Shown here piece by piece: positions 25,713 through 36,072 of a stretch of DNA of 64,000 nucleotides. How positions within the stretch are numbered: the first letter of the stretch is position 1; each line of letters starts with the position of its first letter. The notes under the pieces are model-generated. The model saw only the letters and a program-made list of their open reading frames with translations. It searched no databases and was not told where the DNA came from. Source of the DNA: Oceanobacillus arenosus (GTDB lineage Bacteria > Bacillota > Bacilli > Bacillales > Amphibacillaceae); contig NZ_PIOC01000017.1 of NCBI RefSeq assembly GCF_003369575.1, positions 430,275-494,274 of the forward strand. The letters run 5' to 3'. The translations under genes and the position numbers were made by a program.

Positions 25713-27656
25713 ATGAAACGTGTATCTACTGTAGTCGTTAGAAAAAGGATAGTCACTGTTTTTCTTTTTGGATTGCTCGTACTTGCTATTATTTGCGTGC
25801 GTTTAGGCTATGTACAGTTTGTCATTGGTGATCGATTGATGGCAGAAGCGAATGAATTATGGACAAGGGATATTGTATTCGAGCCTGAACGTGGCCATAT
25901 TCTTGATGAAGAAGGGGAAATATTAGCGGAGAATGTAACGGCACCATCCCTTGTGGTTGTCCCAAGACAAATCAAAAATCCCGAAGACACTGCACAAAAA
26001 CTGGCAACCGTATTAGATGTATCCGTTGATAAAATTTATAAACAAATCACAAAGGCGAGTTCAAGTGTAAATATTCGCCCAGAAGGTATTAAAATATCAG
26101 AGGAACAGGAATTAGCAATCCGTACGTTAAATATGGACGGGGTATATCTTGCAAAGGATTCGAAACGGCATTATCCATATGGGGATTATTTATCTCATGT
26201 TTTGGGCTTCGCTGGAATCGATAACCAAGGGCTGATGGGGCTTGAACTTTATTATGATGAGCAATTAAGTGGAGATAAAGGTAGTCTATCCTTCTACTCC
26301 GATGCAAAAGGACAAAGATTAGATGATTTTGCAGATATTTACAGCGCCCCAAAAGATGGATTGAATTTGAAGACGACGATTAATTCGAAAGTACAGACTA
26401 TTATGGAAAGGGAACTTGATCTAGCCGAATCGAAATATAATCCAGATGGTGCGATTGCGATTGCTGTCAATCCCAAAACAGGTGGTGTACTTGGCATGTC
26501 AAGCCGCCCTAATTTCAATCCGGAAAATTACCAAGAAGTAGATGCAGCTGTATTTGACCGTAATTTACCGATTTGGAGTTCATATGAACCGGGTTCAACC
26601 TTCAAGATTATTACGCTAGCTGCAGCGTTAGAGGAAGATATTGTGGATCTAGAAAATGACCATTATTTTGATGATGGAGAGATTACGGTTGGAGGTGCAC
26701 ATCTTCATTGTTGGAAACGTGGAGGCCATGGGGATCAAACGTATCTTGAAGTTGTCCAGAACTCTTGTAATCCTGGATTTGTAAATTTAGGGTTAATGCT
26801 TGGTAAGGAGAAGCTGTTTTCATATATTGATAAATTTGGATTTGGTAGAAAAACAGGGATTGACTTGCAAGGGGAAGGGTCTGGAATCCTGTTCAAACTT
26901 GATAATGTTGGGCCGGTTGAGCTTGCAACGACAGCATTCGGTCAAGGTGTATCCGTAACCCCAATCCAGCAAGTAATGGCAGTAGCAGCAGCAGTCAATG
27001 GGGGACATTTATATGAACCACATATTGCGAAAGAATGGATTGATGCGAAAACCGGTCAGACGGTAGAAACGATTCAACCAGTTTTAAAGGAAAAGGTGAT
27101 CTCTGAAGCAACATCAGAAGAAATTCGTTATGCCCTGGAAAGTGTTGTTGCACAAGGGACAGGTAGACCAGCATATGTTGAAGGGTACCGGGTAGGCGGA
27201 AAAACCGGAACCGCGCAAAAAGTAGGACCAAATGGAAGGTATATGCAAAATAATCATATCGTTTCCTTTATCGGCTTCGCACCTGCAGATGATCCAGAAA
27301 TTGTTGTTTATGTTGCAATCGATAATCCAAAAAACACGGTTCAATTTGGTGGAACAGTAGCAGCACCGATAGTTGGTGCAATTATTGGTGATAGTCTTAG
27401 GGCAATGGGTGTGGAACCTAGAACAGACGGATTGGAAAAAGAATATCTTTGGCCTGAACAACCAAAAGTGGAAGTCCCGGATTTAATCGGCTCTACAAAG
27501 AGTGAATTAGCAGAAATGCTGATTAATTTATCTGTTGAAACAAGTGGAACAGGAAATTACATTATTGATCAAGCACCTGCTGCAGGCTCTAAACTGGAGG
27601 AAGGCGCTAAGGTGAGAATTTATTTAGGTGATAAAAACAGTCGAGCAGATGAGTAA
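25713..27656 (+). CDS. spoVD: Stage V sporulation protein D (sporulation-specific PBP)
   Basis: Class B penicillin-binding protein needed to make the spore cortex; partner of SpoVE in the mother cell. The 647-residue protein has an N-terminal membrane helix (about 12-32), the dimerisation domain, the transpeptidase motifs STFK (295-298), SCN (351-353) and KTGT (about 495), and one PASTA domain at the end (about 583-640). One PASTA domain and its place between pbpB and murE separate it from PBP2B. The ATG follows GAGGATGG. Confidence 0.93.
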   Translation: MKRVSTVVVRKRIVTVFLFGLLVLAIICVRLGYVQFVIGDRLMAEANELWTRDIVFEPERGHILDEEGEILAENVTAPSLVVVPRQIKNPEDTAQKLATVLDVSVDKIYKQITKASSSVNIRPEGIKISEEQELAIRTLNMDGVYLAKDSKRHYPYGDYLSHVLGFAGIDNQGLMGLELYYDEQLSGDKGSLSFYSDAKGQRLDDFADIYSAPKDGLNLKTTINSKVQTIMERELDLAESKYNPDGAIAIAVNPKTGGVLGMSSRPNFNPENYQEVDAAVFDRNLPIWSSYEPGSTFKIITLAAALEEDIVDLENDHYFDDGEITVGGAHLHCWKRGGHGDQTYLEVVQNSCNPGFVNLGLMLGKEKLFSYIDKFGFGRKTGIDLQGEGSGILFKLDNVGPVELATTAFGQGVSVTPIQQVMAVAAAVNGGHLYEPHIAKEWIDAKTGQTVETIQPVLKEKVISEATSEEIRYALESVVAQGTGRPAYVEGYRVGGKTGTAQKVGPNGRYMQNNHIVSFIGFAPADDPEIVVYVAIDNPKNTVQFGGTVAAPIVGAIIGDSLRAMGVEPRTDGLEKEYLWPEQPKVEVPDLIGSTKSELAEMLINLSVETSGTGNYIIDQAPAAGSKLEEGAKVRIYLGDKNSRADE

Positions 27657-27718
27657 TTTGTGTTAACATGAATTGCGCTGTAGAAGTGTTGGTCATCAAT
27701 GAATAAAGGATGTTTGTT

Positions 27719-29191
27719 ATGAAATTAAAAGAATTGCTCTTGAGTCTATCTTTTTATAACAGAAATTCATTAATTGAGGATGTAGAAATAACGGATATTG
27801 CGATTGATTCACGTAAGGTGCAGCAAGGAAGCTTGTTTATATGTATTACTGGATTTACAACGGATGGTCATCAATATGTTAAAGAAGCAGTGGATAATGG
27901 AGCTGTTGCAATAATTGCTGAACAGGAGATAACCTCGTCTGTTCCAGTCATTTATGTAAAAGAAACACAGCGGGCTTTAGCAATGCTTGCAGCAAAATTC
28001 TATCATTATCCAACACATCAGCTGCCACTAATTGGTGTGACAGGAACAAATGGCAAAACAACCATCACCTATTTACTGGAAAGTATCTTTAATGCGAATA
28101 ATACCAAAACAGGTGTTATCGGAACAATCCAGACGAAAATAGGCAATCAAACCTATCCCGTTGAAAATACAACCCCAAATGCCTTAATTTTGCAACGGAC
28201 ATTTTATGAGATGATTCATGCTGATGTGGAACAAGTAATCATGGAAGTATCCTCACATGCACTTGATTTAGGAAGGGTGTATGGTTGTGAATTTGACATC
28301 GCAATCTTTACAAACCTGTCGCAGGATCATTTGGATTATCATAAAAATTTAGATGATTATTTACATGCTAAAAGTCTGCTATTTGCCCAATTGGGGAATA
28401 GCTATCATAACAACACAAAAAAGTTTGCGGTTATTAATGAGGATGATCCTGTAAGTAGGATATTAAAGCGAAGTACAGCACAGCAAATTATCACTTATGG
28501 ACGTCAAAAGCAAGCAGATGTTATGGCTACAGATATAATATTAACCGCTGCGGGGAGCAAATTTCAGTTATTAACACCCATTGGCAATATTACTGTTAAT
28601 AGTAAGTTAATTGGTATGTTTAATGTATATAATATACTCGCTGCGACTGCCGCCGGAATTGCTGCAAATATTCCCTTATCCACCATTAAAATCGCGATAG
28701 AGCATATTCAAGGTGTGGATGGGCGATTTGAATCGGTCTCGCTAGGACAATTATATGGTGTCATCGTCGATTATGCACATACACCAGACTCGTTAGAAAA
28801 TGTCCTGCAAACGAGCAAGGAAATAGCAAAGCGAAAAGTATATGTTGTCGTCGGTTGCGGTGGAGATCGTGATCGCTCTAAGCGTCCACTAATGGCGGCC
28901 ATCGCATTGAAATATGCAGATTATGCAATTTTTACATCAGATAATCCGAGAACAGAGGATCCAAATGTGATTCTAGAGGATATGATCAACGGACTAAATG
29001 ATACAGAAAAATTCGAAGTTATTGTTGACCGGAAAAAAGCAATAAATAAAGCTATTCAATATGCTAGAAAAGATGATATTGTATTAATTGCGGGGAAAGG
29101 TCATGAAACCTACCAACAGATTGGTCATGTAAAATATGACTTTGATGATCGTAAAATAGCAAGGGACGCAATAAATGCTAAGGAGAAATGA
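27719..29191 (+). CDS. murE: UDP-N-acetylmuramoyl-tripeptide synthetase (meso-DAP adding)
   Basis: Adds meso-diaminopimelate to UDP-MurNAc-Ala-Glu in the cytoplasm. The 490 residues include the ATP motif GTNGKTT (about 109-115) and the DNPR motif (about 408-411) that is specific for meso-DAP enzymes, so the wall is of the A1-gamma type. I start at ATG 27719, spaced 8 bases from AAAGGA; the ATG at 27710 overlaps that site. It is followed by murF with overlapping ends. Confidence 0.95.
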   Translation: MKLKELLLSLSFYNRNSLIEDVEITDIAIDSRKVQQGSLFICITGFTTDGHQYVKEAVDNGAVAIIAEQEITSSVPVIYVKETQRALAMLAAKFYHYPTHQLPLIGVTGTNGKTTITYLLESIFNANNTKTGVIGTIQTKIGNQTYPVENTTPNALILQRTFYEMIHADVEQVIMEVSSHALDLGRVYGCEFDIAIFTNLSQDHLDYHKNLDDYLHAKSLLFAQLGNSYHNNTKKFAVINEDDPVSRILKRSTAQQIITYGRQKQADVMATDIILTAAGSKFQLLTPIGNITVNSKLIGMFNVYNILAATAAGIAANIPLSTIKIAIEHIQGVDGRFESVSLGQLYGVIVDYAHTPDSLENVLQTSKEIAKRKVYVVVGCGGDRDRSKRPLMAAIALKYADYAIFTSDNPRTEDPNVILEDMINGLNDTEKFEVIVDRKKAINKAIQYARKDDIVLIAGKGHETYQQIGHVKYDFDDRKIARDAINAKEK

Positions 29192-29193
29192 AC

Positions 29194-30555
29194 ATGTTAT
29201 TTACTACAAATTGGTTATCGGAACGATTTACGGACTTTCAAGGTGATGCAAAAAACTTAATTCAAATTGATGCGGTTAATACAGACAGTCGTGTACAAAT
29301 AAAGAAATCTTTATTTGTACCGATTGTCGGTGATAATTTTGATGGGCATCATTATGTGAAGCAGGCCATTAATAATGGGGCTGTTGCAGTATTATGGGAG
29401 AAAGGAAGAAGCCTACCAACATTAATTCCAACTGATTTTCCGGTATTTTTCGTAGAGGATACAACTACTGGATTGCAGCAGCTCGCAACCAATTATCTTG
29501 ATGATGTGAATCCAATCGTGATTGGAATCACTGGTTCGAACGGAAAGACGACAACAAAGGACTTAGTTGCCGCAATGATGAAATCTACATATATTACCCA
29601 TTATACAAATGGTAATTTTAATAATCATATTGGTTTACCACTGACGATTTTGTCGATGAAAAAAAACACAGAAGTGCTTGTACTTGAAATGGGAATGAGC
29701 GGATTTGGTGAAATTGATTTATTATCAAAAATTGCTAAACCAGATTATGCGATTATTACGAATATCGGTGAATCGCATATTGAATTCCTTGGATCTAGAG
29801 AAGGAATTGCTAAAGCGAAATTAGAAATCATTAATGGGCTAAAAGAAAAGGCTCTTCTAATCATCGATGGGGATGAGCCTTTATTAAACCAATTAAATAC
29901 GTATTCAAATACGGTATCATGTGGTTTTAATAATGATAATGATGTGATCATTAGCAATGTCAATCTTTCATTACAAGCTACAAGTTTTAAATTATCAGAT
30001 GAGACAAATTATGTTGTTCCATTATTAGGAAAACACCACGCAAAAAACGCAACCTATGCTATTATATTAGGGGAACGTTTGGGAATCAATCTAAGTACAA
30101 GAAAGTCTGCATTGCTTAGCCTAGAGCAGACCTCCATGCGATTTGAACTGATGGAGGGTAGAGGTGGTGCATCCATTATCAATGATGCATACAATGCTTC
30201 ACCTACTTCGATGAAGGCTGCGATTGAAGTGGTGAAACAGATGAAAGGATTTAAGAGCAAGGTGTTGGTGCTCGGTGATGTTCTAGAATTAGGGGAGCAT
30301 TCAGAACAATTGCATCGTTCGATTGCCGAAGTAATTGATTCGTCAATCAATGCAGTATTTACATATGGTGATCATTCGGAAGTTATCTCGAATGCCGTAA
30401 TGGAAAAAGGCGGGGAAATCAGGTGTAAACATTTTACAGAAAAAGCTTCATTACTTAAGGCGCTTGAACCATACTTAGAAAAAGAATCCATTGTTTTATT
30501 TAAGGCATCCAGGGGCTTACATTTTGAAACATTAATAAAGGAAATTCTGAATTAA
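29194..30555 (+). CDS. murF: UDP-MurNAc-tripeptide:D-Ala-D-Ala ligase
   Basis: Completes the pentapeptide of the cell wall precursor by adding D-Ala-D-Ala. The 453-residue Mur ligase has [10 protein letters not shown] (about 113-122), NFNNHIGLPLTIL (about 145-157), and NDAYNASPTSM (about 329-339), the last being typical of MurF. ATG 29194 has an 8-base spacing from AAGGAG; ATG 29188 is too close. In B. subtilis murF lies elsewhere, next to ddl; here it is inside the dcw cluster. Confidence 0.95.
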   Translation: MLFTTNWLSERFTDFQGDAKNLIQIDAVNTDSRVQIKKSLFVPIVGDNFDGHHYVKQAINNGAVAVLWEKGRSLPTLIPTDFPVFFVEDTTTGLQQLATNYLDDVNPIVIGITGSNGKTTTKDLVAAMMKSTYITHYTNGNFNNHIGLPLTILSMKKNTEVLVLEMGMSGFGEIDLLSKIAKPDYAIITNIGESHIEFLGSREGIAKAKLEIINGLKEKALLIIDGDEPLLNQLNTYSNTVSCGFNNDNDVIISNVNLSLQATSFKLSDETNYVVPLLGKHHAKNATYAIILGERLGINLSTRKSALLSLEQTSMRFELMEGRGGASIINDAYNASPTSMKAAIEVVKQMKGFKSKVLVLGDVLELGEHSEQLHRSIAEVIDSSINAVFTYGDHSEVISNAVMEKGGEIRCKHFTEKASLLKALEPYLEKESIVLFKASRGLHFETLIKEILN

Positions 30556-30595
30556 CTCATTATAACGGACGGTAAAGGTAAGAGGAGGAATAACA

Positions 30596-31582
30596 ATGAA
30601 TATAACTGCTTTAATTATTACAATAGCAATTGCATTTTTAATCACCGTCCTTTTGTCTCCGATTTTTATTCCATTTTTAAGACGATTAAAGTTTGGACAA
30701 AGCATCCGAGAAGAAGGACCGCAATCACATTTGAAGAAGACGGGTACACCTACAATGGGTGGAATCATGATTATTTTGAGTATTATCATTACATCACTTA
30801 TCATGGTATACAGAGTGTCAGGTGATTCCATTAGCTATGAGTTTTGGCTATTGATTTTTGTTCTCGTTGGCTATGGTCTATTAGGATTTTTAGATGATTT
30901 TATAAAAGTAGCATTAAAACGAAATTTAGGTTTAACTTCCTTACAGAAATTTATAGGACAAATTGTAATTGCACTCGTATTTTTCTTTATTTTACGTAGT
31001 CATGATTTTCCAACGTATATCCAAATACCTGGGACTGACATTCAATGGGAACTGGGTTGGGCATATGCATTATTAATCATCGTAATGCTTGTAGGATCAT
31101 CCAATGCTGTGAACTTAACGGATGGATTAGATGGATTACTTTCAGGTACGGCAGTAATCGCTTTTGGAGCATTTGGAATTATTGCTTGGTATCTTGGATC
31201 GCAAGCGGAAGTTGGCATCTTTACTTTGGCCGTTGTCGGTGCATTATTAGGGTTCCTCATATTCAATGCGCATCCTGCTAAGGTGTTTATGGGCGATACC
31301 GGGTCATTAGCACTTGGAGGGTCAATTGCAGCGGTTGCGATTTTAACGAAGACAGAGATTCTCTTAGTTGTCATCGGTGGCGTGTTTGTAATCGAAACGC
31401 TTTCCGTAATTATTCAAGTCATTTCCTTTAAGACAACAGGTAAACGAGTGTTTAAAATGAGCCCGTTACACCATCACTATGAGCTATTAGGATGGTCGGA
31501 ATGGCGCGTTGTAACCACGTTCTGGATCATTGGAATTATTTTCGCCGCTCTAGGCATCTTTATTGAGGTGGGCATAAATTGA
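30596..31582 (+). CDS. mraY: Phospho-N-acetylmuramoyl-pentapeptide transferase
   Basis: Makes lipid I by moving phospho-MurNAc-pentapeptide to undecaprenyl phosphate in the membrane. The 328-residue protein has about ten helices and the hallmark segments TPTMGG (about 50-55), [10 protein letters not shown] (about 99-108), NLTDGLDGL (about 172-180) and [12 protein letters not shown] (about 231-242), and HHHYELLGW. The stop overlaps the murD TTG start. Confidence 0.96.
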   Translation: MNITALIITIAIAFLITVLLSPIFIPFLRRLKFGQSIREEGPQSHLKKTGTPTMGGIMIILSIIITSLIMVYRVSGDSISYEFWLLIFVLVGYGLLGFLDDFIKVALKRNLGLTSLQKFIGQIVIALVFFFILRSHDFPTYIQIPGTDIQWELGWAYALLIIVMLVGSSNAVNLTDGLDGLLSGTAVIAFGAFGIIAWYLGSQAEVGIFTLAVVGALLGFLIFNAHPAKVFMGDTGSLALGGSIAAVAILTKTEILLVVIGGVFVIETLSVIIQVISFKTTGKRVFKMSPLHHHYELLGWSEWRVVTTFWIIGIIFAALGIFIEVGIN

Positions 31583-32928
31583 AAAAATTAATCGATTTCC
31601 CGTATACAAATGTCCTCGTTTTGGGACTTGCAAAAAGTGGTACAGCAGCTGCTAATGTATTGTTAGCAAATGGAAAAAAGGTTCGTGTCAACGATCGAAA
31701 TGCAGTAAAAGAGGATGAGATTGTCATTAATCTCGAAGCTCTAGGTGCTGAAGTAGTTGTTGGTGAACATCCATTAGAAGTGCTGGATAAAATAGAAATT
31801 GTCGTAAAAAATCCTGGTATTCCTTATGATAATCCGATAATTGTGGAGGCAGAGAGACGAAATATTCCCATAATTACCGAAATAGAAATTGCTTATAGTC
31901 TAGTAGAGGGGCCAATTATTGGTATAACGGGGTCCAATGGTAAAACAACAACAACTACCTTGATAACAGAAATGTTGGCCCAAAGTAATCAACCAGTTAA
32001 AGTAGCGGGGAATATTGGTATCGTTGCAATTGAAGCGGCACAGTCACTTGAAAAAGAAGAATCGCTCGTATTGGAATTATCCTCTTTCCAGTTACAAGGG
32101 ATTGTTAAATTCCGACCGAAAATTGCTGTCTTATTAAATATTTTTGAGGCACATTTGGATTATCATAAAACAATGGATAATTACGTTAAAGCGAAATGCA
32201 ATATTTTCAAGCAGCAAACAGCCGATGATTATCTAGTATATAATGCGGATGATCCTGTGATTGTGGAAGCGGTGAAAGAGGCAACATCCAAATTGGTTCC
32301 TTTTTCAACGAGGAGAAAAGTGGAAAATGGTGCTTGGATTGATAATACAAGTATTTATTTTAAAGATGAAAAAGTAATTGATCGTAATGAAGTTGTCTTA
32401 GTCGGAAGTCATAATATTGAAAATATTTTAGCGGCAATCGCAGCAGCTAAATTAGATGGTGCAACAAATGAAGGTATACGAAATGTATTAATTACTTTTA
32501 CTGGTGTGAAGCATCGTCTACAATATATTAATACAATCAATGGTCGGCTGTTTTATAATGATTCCAAAGCAACCAATATTCTTGCAACGCAAAAGGCATT
32601 GGCAGCCTTTACGCAGCCGACGATATTATTAGCTGGTGGACTTGACCGTGGAAATGAATTTACGGATTTGTTGCCATATTTAAGCCATGTGAAAGCAATG
32701 GTATTATTTGGGCAAACGAAAGAAAAGTTAAGTGCACTTGGAAAACAAGCTGGAATTAAAACGATTGAAATCGCTCAGAATGTGGAGGAAGCAGCTAAGA
32801 AGGCATATGCAATTTCTGATGAAAATGACGTGATTCTTCTCTCACCATCATGTGCAAGCTGGGATCAATACCGTACTTTTGAAGAAAGAGGTGACATGTT
32901 TATACAAGCTGTGCATAGACTAGTGTAG
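31579..32928 (+). CDS. murD: UDP-N-acetylmuramoylalanine--D-glutamate ligase
   Basis: Adds D-glutamate to UDP-MurNAc-Ala. The 449-residue protein has the N-terminal [14 protein letters not shown] (about 12-25), the ATP motif [12 protein letters not shown] (about 114-125), and the C-terminal [12 protein letters not shown]. It starts at TTG 31579, overlapping the mraY stop by four bases, with GAGGTGGG in front. Confidence 0.95.
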   Translation: MKKLIDFPYTNVLVLGLAKSGTAAANVLLANGKKVRVNDRNAVKEDEIVINLEALGAEVVVGEHPLEVLDKIEIVVKNPGIPYDNPIIVEAERRNIPIITEIEIAYSLVEGPIIGITGSNGKTTTTTLITEMLAQSNQPVKVAGNIGIVAIEAAQSLEKEESLVLELSSFQLQGIVKFRPKIAVLLNIFEAHLDYHKTMDNYVKAKCNIFKQQTADDYLVYNADDPVIVEAVKEATSKLVPFSTRRKVENGAWIDNTSIYFKDEKVIDRNEVVLVGSHNIENILAAIAAAKLDGATNEGIRNVLITFTGVKHRLQYINTINGRLFYNDSKATNILATQKALAAFTQPTILLAGGLDRGNEFTDLLPYLSHVKAMVLFGQTKEKLSALGKQAGIKTIEIAQNVEEAAKKAYAISDENDVILLSPSCASWDQYRTFEERGDMFIQAVHRLV

Positions 32929-32970
32929 GGGCTTGTATCAATCCGTCACAATCATATCAAATATTTTCTG

Positions 32971-33008
32971 CCCCTATTCCAATTTCTAGGAAAAGGGGTA
33001 TTTTTTTG
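32971..33008 (+). promoter_or_regulatory. Terminator-like hairpin overlapping the spoVE ribosome binding site and start
   Basis: CCCCTATTCC (32971-32980) pairs with GGAAAAGGGG (32989-32998) with one A-A mismatch, followed by TATTTTTTT. The 3' arm contains the only ribosome binding site (AAAAGGGG) and the T run runs into the TTG start of spoVE at 33006. It could end the murD transcript and also shield spoVE from translation. Confidence 0.7.
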
Positions 33009-34118
33009 TTTAAAAAACTACTAAAGGACAAAAATAAACCGGATTTTTTCTTGCTTACGATTATTCTTATTTTACTATCAATAGGAATTATTATGGTATT
33101 TAGTTCCTCTTATGTTTGGGCAGAGTATAAATTTGATGATGCCTATTTCTATCTAAAACGACAATTGCTCTTTGCTGGTGTTGGAGTTATGGCGATGTTC
33201 GTTTTCATGTTTATCCCATATAGTACGTGGATAAGGTATAGCAAGCCCATTTTACTTATCTGTTTTGGCATGCTTATAATAGTTCTCATCCCCGGGGTCG
33301 GACTAGTAAGAGGTGGAGCACAAAGCTGGATTGGTGTTGGTGCGTTTAGTATCCAGCCATCGGAATTTATGAAGCTTGGATTAATTATTTTTCTAGCTGG
33401 TTTACTGGCAACAAGCCAAAAATATATTACATCGCTAACAAAAGGGTTTATCCCATGTCTGTTGCTAGTGTTTACGGCATTTGGTTTAATCATGCTCCAG
33501 CCGGACCTTGGCACTGGCCTGGTTTTAGTGCTTACCTGTATGGTAATGATCTTTGTCGCGGGTGCAAGATTATCCCATTTTTTTGGACTAGCGTCACTTG
33601 GAATTATTGGTTTTGTCCTATTGATTGCCTCTGCACCATATCGAATTAGAAGAATTACAGCTTTTCTAGATCCATGGGAGGATCCATTAGGGGATGGGTT
33701 TCAAATCATCCAATCTTTATATGCGATTGGTCCTGGTGGATTAATGGGGCTTGGTTTAGGAAATAGCCTACAGAAGTACTTCTACTTACCGGAGCCACAA
33801 ACCGATTTTATTTTTGCGATTTTAGCAGAGGAGCTTGGTTATATCGGTGGTATGTTTATTATCGGTTTATTTCTATTACTCCTATGGCGCGGGATAAAAA
33901 TTTCCTTGGAGGCGCCAGATTTATTCGGAAGATTTCTCGCATTAGGGATTGTCGTGATGCTGACAGTTCAAACGATGATTAATATTAGTGTCGTAATTGG
34001 ATTAATCCCTGTGACAGGAATTACTTTGCCATTTCTAAGCTATGGTGGGTCCTCGCTTACATTAACATTATGCTCCGTTGGTATACTGTTAAATATTAGC
34101 ATTCATTCCAAAATTTAG
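33006..34118 (+). CDS. spoVE: SEDS-family protein SpoVE (FtsW-like)
   Basis: A 370-residue membrane glycosyltransferase of the SEDS family with ten helices. Hallmarks are VFSSSYVWA near the N-terminus, QPSEFMKLG (about 117-125), LMLQPDLGTG-like IMLQPDLGTG (about 162-171), and GITLPFLSYGGSS near the end. Its place after murD and the nearby spoVD point to SpoVE, which polymerises spore cortex; with sequence alone FtsW cannot be fully excluded. The start is TTG 33006. murG and murB, expected next, are absent. Confidence 0.85.
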   Translation: MFKKLLKDKNKPDFFLLTIILILLSIGIIMVFSSSYVWAEYKFDDAYFYLKRQLLFAGVGVMAMFVFMFIPYSTWIRYSKPILLICFGMLIIVLIPGVGLVRGGAQSWIGVGAFSIQPSEFMKLGLIIFLAGLLATSQKYITSLTKGFIPCLLLVFTAFGLIMLQPDLGTGLVLVLTCMVMIFVAGARLSHFFGLASLGIIGFVLLIASAPYRIRRITAFLDPWEDPLGDGFQIIQSLYAIGPGGLMGLGLGNSLQKYFYLPEPQTDFIFAILAEELGYIGGMFIIGLFLLLLWRGIKISLEAPDLFGRFLALGIVVMLTVQTMINISVVIGLIPVTGITLPFLSYGGSSLTLTLCSVGILLNISIHSKI

Positions 34119-34215
34119 TCAGGATGAAATGGAAATGCTTGGTATTAATTTTCTTATCTAAAACGTGATGTTTTGAGGATAGATTATAGCAATTAGTTTG
34201 AAAGAGTGCATAGTA

Positions 34216-34582
34216 GATATAAAAGTGCGAACTACTCTAATGTGCTAAGGGCTCTCAGGCCAGTCGCTCCAGAAATACACTTCGCTTTCTGCGGGGAGCT
34301 GGTGAGCCTCCTTGTGCTGACGCACTTCGTAGTCTCACCTAGGATCTTCTTCCCGCAGGAGTCTTCGTGTATTTCTTACGATGGGGATTGTGCAAGTAAA
34401 AATTAGCTTCCTATCTCTCTATTTAAATGGAATACCTTCTCTTTTTCCAAGGACACTTTATAGGAAAATACTCTTGAAAATACGGGTGTATGGGTAAACT
34501 TTCTTAACTTAATAGAATTTTATGCTATATATGCGATCACGACGGAGTGAAACTAACATAATAATTATTTCGCACTTTATTT
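34216..34582. repeat. R1 repeat element, copy 3 (about 365 bp)
   Basis: Opposite orientation to copies 1 and 2. It begins with GATATAAAAGTGCGAACTA and probably ends at TTTCGCACTTTATTTA near 34582, the inverted form of the same end. The core (GGCTCTCAGGCCAGTCGCTC, CAGAAATACACTTCGCTTTC, GTAGTCTCACCTAGGATCTTC) is well conserved. It lies where murG-murB stand in B. subtilis. A 66-codon frame inside it is not a gene. Confidence 0.85.
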
Positions 34583-34745
34583 ATTTAGTGCCAAATGAAA
34601 TGAAATGGACTTTGTTTATAGGGCAAATTACCTTTGATTTTTTACTGAGAGAAAGGTAAGATTTGCAATTTCATAATGTCTATGTTTCTAAACGATAAAA
34701 ATTGCGAAACAAATCGAAGTAAACTACATGTTTCACGATGTTTTA

Positions 34746-34754
34746 TGATATAAT
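34746..34754 (+). promoter_or_regulatory. Extended -10 promoter of divIB
   Basis: TGATATAAT gives an extended -10 (TG-N-TATAAT) about 70 bases before divIB; no strong -35 is seen. It would let divIB be expressed apart from the genes upstream of the R1 insertion. Confidence 0.55.
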
Positions 34755-34821
34755 TCAAGTAACTAGATTGAAGCGGCAACATTTATGCCGTTTATTCTTT
34801 TAATATTGAAAAAGGGAAGAA

Positions 34822-35634
34822 ATGGGGATGAGCAAAAAGAACGTTGTTTCAATTGAAGATCGTATTCCAAAGTTGAAACAGGCTCGTAAGAAAAAAGCAA
34901 ATCGGCGATTAATTTTTTATCTTTCTATTTTTTTCTTCTTAATCTCAATTATTGTCTATCTACAATCACCTTTAAGTCACATTAAAACAATTCAAATCCA
35001 TGGCAATTCTCATGTTTCAGATGAAACGATTATTGAACAAAGTGGTTTGACAATGGATACAAATATTTGGATGCTAAATCATGAGAATATTGAGAAAAAA
35101 CTTAGTAAAAATCCAGTTATTGAATCTGTTGAAGTTTCGAGAAATCTACCTTGGACAGTTAATATTCATGTAAATGAATTTAAAATTGTCGGGTATATGA
35201 AGGAAGAAACCAATTATTTTCCAATTCTAGGAAATGGTGTGACCTTAAAAGAGCTAGGCCAAACTTCCTTCAATGGTAAATCCCCATTAATTTTAGGATT
35301 TACAAAAGAGGAATATTTACATAGAATGGCTGAAGAACTTAATGAATTACCTTTTAATATTTCAGCGCTCATATCTGAAGTTCACTGGCAACCGACAGAG
35401 GATAATAAGTACAAAATTTTACTTTATATGAATGATGGTTATATGGTTGATGCAACTATTCGTAATTTCGCAGATAATATGCAAGTGTACCCTTCGATTG
35501 TTGCACAATTAGAACCGCAAAGTAAAGGAATCATTCATCTTGGAGTAGGAGTTTACTTTGAATCCTTTAATAAAAAGCCTGCGGATGATGTCGAAGAAAT
35601 AGATGGGGTAGAAGAGGGAAATTTAACTGAATAA
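34822..35634 (+). CDS. divIB: Cell division protein DivIB (FtsQ)
   Basis: Bitopic division protein that regulates septal wall synthesis together with FtsL and DivIC. The 270 residues comprise a basic cytoplasmic N-terminus, one membrane helix (about 28-47), a POTRA domain (IKTIQIHGNSHVSDETII at about 54-71), the FtsQ/DivIB beta domain, and an acidic C-terminal tail (DDVEEIDGVEEG). The start could also be ATG 34828, which has better spacing from AAAGGGAAG. Confidence 0.92.
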   Translation: MGMSKKNVVSIEDRIPKLKQARKKKANRRLIFYLSIFFFLISIIVYLQSPLSHIKTIQIHGNSHVSDETIIEQSGLTMDTNIWMLNHENIEKKLSKNPVIESVEVSRNLPWTVNIHVNEFKIVGYMKEETNYFPILGNGVTLKELGQTSFNGKSPLILGFTKEEYLHRMAEELNELPFNISALISEVHWQPTEDNKYKILLYMNDGYMVDATIRNFADNMQVYPSIVAQLEPQSKGIIHLGVGVYFESFNKKPADDVEEIDGVEEGNLTE

Positions 35635-36043
35635 ATTCATTTAATAAAGTCATATAAACAAAACTATAGTCGAATAACTATATGATTGTGGTAAAAATAT
35701 CATGTTGGCAGATAAAATAGTTTAACGAAAAATTAGAAGTACTCATGTAGCGATGCATACATAGGGCGTGTAAAAGAAAATTTTATACTTTATTACCTCA
35801 AAATGAAGGAGAAACCCTTCCTTTTGTGGAATTAACTATGTATCATTTTCTTTTTTATTAATATTCCTTTAAAATTATGGATTATGAATACTGTGATTAT
35901 CTGTAAGAAAGCCTTCCTTTTAATAACACTAAGGAAATGACATTATCGATTGATTCCTTTCATTTGGAAGCACTTGAAAAGGTAGCGTACTACTTTTTTA
36001 ATGGAGTATTGTTATCGTCCAATGGAATAGGATAAATCTTCCA
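35635..36043. other. Gap between divIB and ftsA without genes
   Basis: About 410 bases, AT-rich, with only a weak hairpin (GAAGG 35805-35809 with CCTTC 35816-35820, then CTTTTG), possibly a poor terminator. ylxW and the small basic protein gene ylxX (sbp), which lie here in B. subtilis, are missing; no remnant could be read. Confidence 0.5.
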
Positions 36044-36072
36044 CTGAACAGTGTATCGCTTTTTAGTATAAT
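36044..36072 (+). promoter_or_regulatory. Sigma-A promoter of ftsA-ftsZ
   Basis: TGAACA (36045-36050), a 16-base spacer and a perfect TATAAT (36067-36072) lie about 60 bases before ftsA. Confidence 0.7.

Noticed and set aside
34206..34406. A 66-codon plus-strand frame between spoVE and divIB
   Set aside because: It lies almost wholly inside R1 copy 3, has no ribosome binding site, and its sequence is only the translated repeat.
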